DNA of 64,000 bases from Microbacterium pygmaeum (GTDB lineage: Bacteria > Actinomycetota > Actinomycetes > Actinomycetales > Microbacteriaceae): positions 1,736,001-1,800,000 of the forward strand of contig NZ_LT629692.1 of the NCBI RefSeq assembly GCF_900100885.1, read 5' to 3'. Made by a program: the position numbers and the translations under genes. This document shows, piece after piece, positions 62,290-64,000 of the stretch. The notes beneath the pieces were generated by a model, which worked only from the letters and a program-made list of their open reading frames with translations, was not told where the DNA came from and ran no database searches. Within the stretch, counting starts at the first letter, position 1; every line of letters starts with the position of its first letter.

Positions 62290-62787
62290 ATGCGCACACT
62301 GGTGCTCAATGCGGGCTACGAGCCGCTCGCGGTCGTGTCGTTCAAGCGGGCCATCGTGCTCGTGATGAACGAGAAGGCCACTGTCGTCGAACGGGTCGAC
62401 GGTGAACCGGTCTGGGGAGCGCGGGGCGCCTACGATCGCCCGGCCGTCATCCTCCTGACCCGCTACGTGCGGGTTCCGGGGGGCCGCAACATCCCGGTCA
62501 CCCGTCGGGGCGTGCTGCGCCGGGACGGGCACCGCTGCGGATACTGCGGCAAAGCGGCATCCACCATCGACCACATCATGCCGCGCTCGCGCGGCGGCGC
62601 CGACACGTGGGAGAACCTCGTCGCGTGCTGCCTGCGCTGCAACAACATCAAGGGCGACAAGACGCCGCAGGAGATGTCGTGGGACCTGCGGACCATCCCG
62701 CGGCCCCCGCGCGGCGTGCAGTGGACGGTGCGCGGCACTGACCGGACCGACCCGACGTGGGATCGGTATCTGGAGCTGGCCGCCTAG
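62290..62787 (+). CDS. HNH endonuclease-family protein
   Basis: 165 aa. The N-terminal half MRTLVLNAGYEPLAVVSFKRAIVLVMNEKATVVE is typical of the stand-alone actinobacterial/cyanobacterial HNH family. The HNH domain reads VLRRDGHRCGYCGKAASTIDHIMPRSRGGADTWENLVACCLRCNNIKGDKTP. It has two C-x-x-C zinc pairs, the catalytic D-H, and the N of E-N-L-V. The protein cuts DNA in vitro in related cases; its role in the cell is unclear. It has GAGGATGAGGA upstream of the ATG and follows an intrinsic terminator. Confidence 0.9.
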   Translation: MRTLVLNAGYEPLAVVSFKRAIVLVMNEKATVVERVDGEPVWGARGAYDRPAVILLTRYVRVPGGRNIPVTRRGVLRRDGHRCGYCGKAASTIDHIMPRSRGGADTWENLVACCLRCNNIKGDKTPQEMSWDLRTIPRPPRGVQWTVRGTDRTDPTWDRYLELAA

Positions 62788-62803
62788 CGACTCGACGGTC
62801 GGT

Positions 62804-63133
62804 TCACGCGTCCACGTGCTTCCATTCGCTGACGAACTGCTCGACGCTCTTGCGCGTCAGTTCGTCGCGGACGGTGGCCAGCACGTGGGTTGCCTCCTCG
62901 AACTGCCCGACGTTCGCGCGCAGCACCTCGGCACCGGTGTCGAGGCGCTTGACGACCAGCTCGAATCCCGGCAGGGCGTCCTCGCCGCCCGCGCCGAAGG
63001 CGGACAGGACGATCGCTGCGCCGTTGCGCAGCAGCCGCATCGGCGTGCTGAGCCGGCGACGCTCGAGATCGGCTGACAGGTATTCGGCTGCCATGCCGCT
63101 CGATCGCGGCGAGTCGGGGCGGTCGGCGTTCAT
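62804..63133 (-). CDS. Hypothetical soluble protein
   Basis: 109 aa from the ATG at 63133. The N-terminus is disordered (MNADRPDSPRSSGMAAEYLSADLERRRLSTPMRLL). The rest forms an alpha/beta unit: VLSAFGAGGEDALPGFELVVKRLDTGAEVLRANVGQFEEATHVLATVRDELTRKSVEQFVSEWKHV. No motif is recognised. The frame is open well upstream, but that region contains an inverted repeat and no family-like sequence, so I chose this ATG. Convergent with the HNH gene. Confidence 0.7.
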   Translation of the reverse strand: MNADRPDSPRSSGMAAEYLSADLERRRLSTPMRLLRNGAAIVLSAFGAGGEDALPGFELVVKRLDTGAEVLRANVGQFEEATHVLATVRDELTRKSVEQFVSEWKHVDA

Positions 63134-63207
63134 CCCTTCAAGGGTATGTGCACCGGATCCAGGAGAGACGCTTCGCCTGTCCCGAGAGGTGCAGACCCGC
63201 GGCGTAT

Positions 63208-63299
63208 CACAACTCCTCCTGGACCCGGGCGGGCGAGGGGAGCGTCCGTGACATCCCGCGCTGACAGAGGAGTGCCGGAAAGAATGAGGAGGAGTTGTG
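63208..63299. repeat. 13-bp perfect inverted repeat, 66-nt spacing
   Basis: CACAACTCCTCCT (63208-63220) and AGGAGGAGTTGTG (63287-63299) are exact reverse complements. They lie in the 258-bp divergent gap between 62804-63133 and 63392-63955. The gap holds no gene that I can support. Confidence 0.6.
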
Positions 63300-63391
63300 G
63301 CACGCCACGGAAGAACACTGCGGCGGTTTCCCGACGGGATGCGGCAGTCCCGCCGCTCCCGCCGGTGCGACGCGCGTGATGGGATGGATCC

Positions 63392-63955
63392 ATGACCCGA
63401 GCCCTCATCGTGATCGACATGCAGCGCGGCTTCGACGACCTGGAATTCTGGGGCGCGACGGCGAACCCGGATTGCGAGGCGAACGTCGCCGCCCTCGTGC
63501 AGGCATGGACGACGGCGGGTGAGCCGATCGTCGTGGTGCGCCACGACTCCGCGTCGCCGGCTTCGCCGCTGCATCCGGATCAGCCTGGCAATGCCCTCGT
63601 CAGAGCCGTCGCCGCCGTCGACCCGGCGCTGTTCGTCACGAAGAACGTGAATTCCGCGTTCTACGGCGACCCCGATCTGGGGGCGTGGCTGAGCGCCCAG
63701 GGCATTCGGGAACTGGTGATCTGCGGCATCCAGACCAACATGTGCGTGGAGACGACCGCCCGCATGGCGGGCAATCTCGGCTACGACGTCACGGTGGTGC
63801 TCGATGCCACCCGCACCTTCGATCTGGAGGCGGATGTCGCGGGTCTGGGTATCGTGACGCAGACGGCGTCGGAGCTGATGGCCACCACCGCGCTGGTGCT
63901 GCAGGCGGGCGGATTCGCGAAGATCGACTCCACGGCGGGAATGCTCGCGGGGTAG
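63392..63955 (+). CDS. Isochorismatase-like cysteine hydrolase
   Basis: 187 aa. Catalytic triad positions are visible: Asp9 in ALIVIDMQRGFDDLEFW, Lys in PALFVTKNVNSAFYGDP, and Cys in LVICGIQTNMCVETTARMAGNLGYDVTVVLDATRTFD. The cis-peptide motif (G-I-x-T-N-M-C-V) matches the YcaC/isochorismatase branch more than nicotinamidase, because the Asp/His metal site of PncA is absent. The substrate is unknown, perhaps an amide or a carbamate. It begins MTRAL, like the pncA gene at 8177, but is otherwise only a distant relative. Confidence 0.85.
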   Translation: MTRALIVIDMQRGFDDLEFWGATANPDCEANVAALVQAWTTAGEPIVVVRHDSASPASPLHPDQPGNALVRAVAAVDPALFVTKNVNSAFYGDPDLGAWLSAQGIRELVICGIQTNMCVETTARMAGNLGYDVTVVLDATRTFDLEADVAGLGIVTQTASELMATTALVLQAGGFAKIDSTAGMLAG

Positions 63956-64000
63956 CTCGCGAGGTCTCGCCCAACCTTCAACCTGACGTCTGAGGTTGGT

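Overview
The window is a contiguous piece of a high-GC actinobacterial chromosome, most like Microbacterium or a close relative in the Micrococcales. This is inferred from the strong GC bias, the many GTG starts, and a set of actinobacterial genes and gene orders: carD next to an lpqE-like lipoprotein gene and a fused ispDF, senX3-regX3 beside phoU, an orphan GlnR regulator, sigK-rskA beside a fasciclin lipoprotein gene, DUF3027, DUF3263 and DUF4032 proteins, a bacterial XPB helicase, and a groEL gene with CIRCE operators and no groES. It is mostly core chromosome. I see no phage, plasmid, insertion sequence or CRISPR array.

Layout. 1-5.9 kb is accessory: a DUF1254 fragment, a lipoprotein, two RibD-C/dihydrofolate-reductase-like proteins around a TetR regulator with a clear double operator, a monooxygenase, a tRNA-like 3' remnant and an EamA transporter. 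5.9-10.1 kb holds an MMPL transporter, a nicotinamidase, an acetyltransferase and an AlkD-like protein in one overlapping run, then tRNA-Lys. 10.2-14.6 kb holds the fasciclin gene divergent from sigK-rskA, and pabC. 14.7-22.7 kb is a phosphate block: pstSCAB with a PHO box, a NUDIX/phosphatase protein, ppk1 and glnR. 22.8-27.9 kb holds small membrane proteins, a nitrobindin-like protein, ygfZ, a FUSC protein, a methyltransferase and gpmA. 28.1-30.9 kb is phoU divergent from senX3-regX3. 30.9-37.3 kb is lpqE/carD/ispDF, cysS and rlmB. 37.4-47.5 kb holds a sugar ABC ATPase, a DsbA-like protein without its active site, tRNA-Thr with a tandem array of its own 3' end, a wrecked flavin oxidoreductase gene, msrB and a cold-shock gene. 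47.6-54.1 kb holds groEL, a WXG100 protein, a two-component system and XPB. 54.2-57.8 kb holds a helicase-associated protein, a cold-shock-domain protein and DUF3027. A 166-bp tandem array follows at 57.8-58.6 kb, then serC, a DtxR-type regulator, an M23 peptidase, a small ORF running into a terminator, an HNH endonuclease and a cysteine hydrolase.

How the genes work together. The strongest theme is phosphate: SenX3-RegX3 would sense starvation and act on PHO boxes upstream of pstS and in the phoU-senX3 gap. PstSCAB imports phosphate, PhoU couples transport to signalling, and Ppk1 stores it as polyphosphate. GlnR, the nitrogen regulator, lies directly upstream of ppk1. A second theme is envelope stress through SigK/RskA and its likely fasciclin target.

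The most unusual things are at the DNA level. At least 13 genes have a TANNNT hexamer exactly 6 nt before the start codon, which points to leaderless transcripts. Three gene 3' ends (tRNA-Thr, the DUF3263 gene and the M23 gene) are tandemly duplicated. There are four intergenic palindrome or repeat loci, including a 166-bp hairpin array. All functional calls come from reading the sequence; no database search was run.
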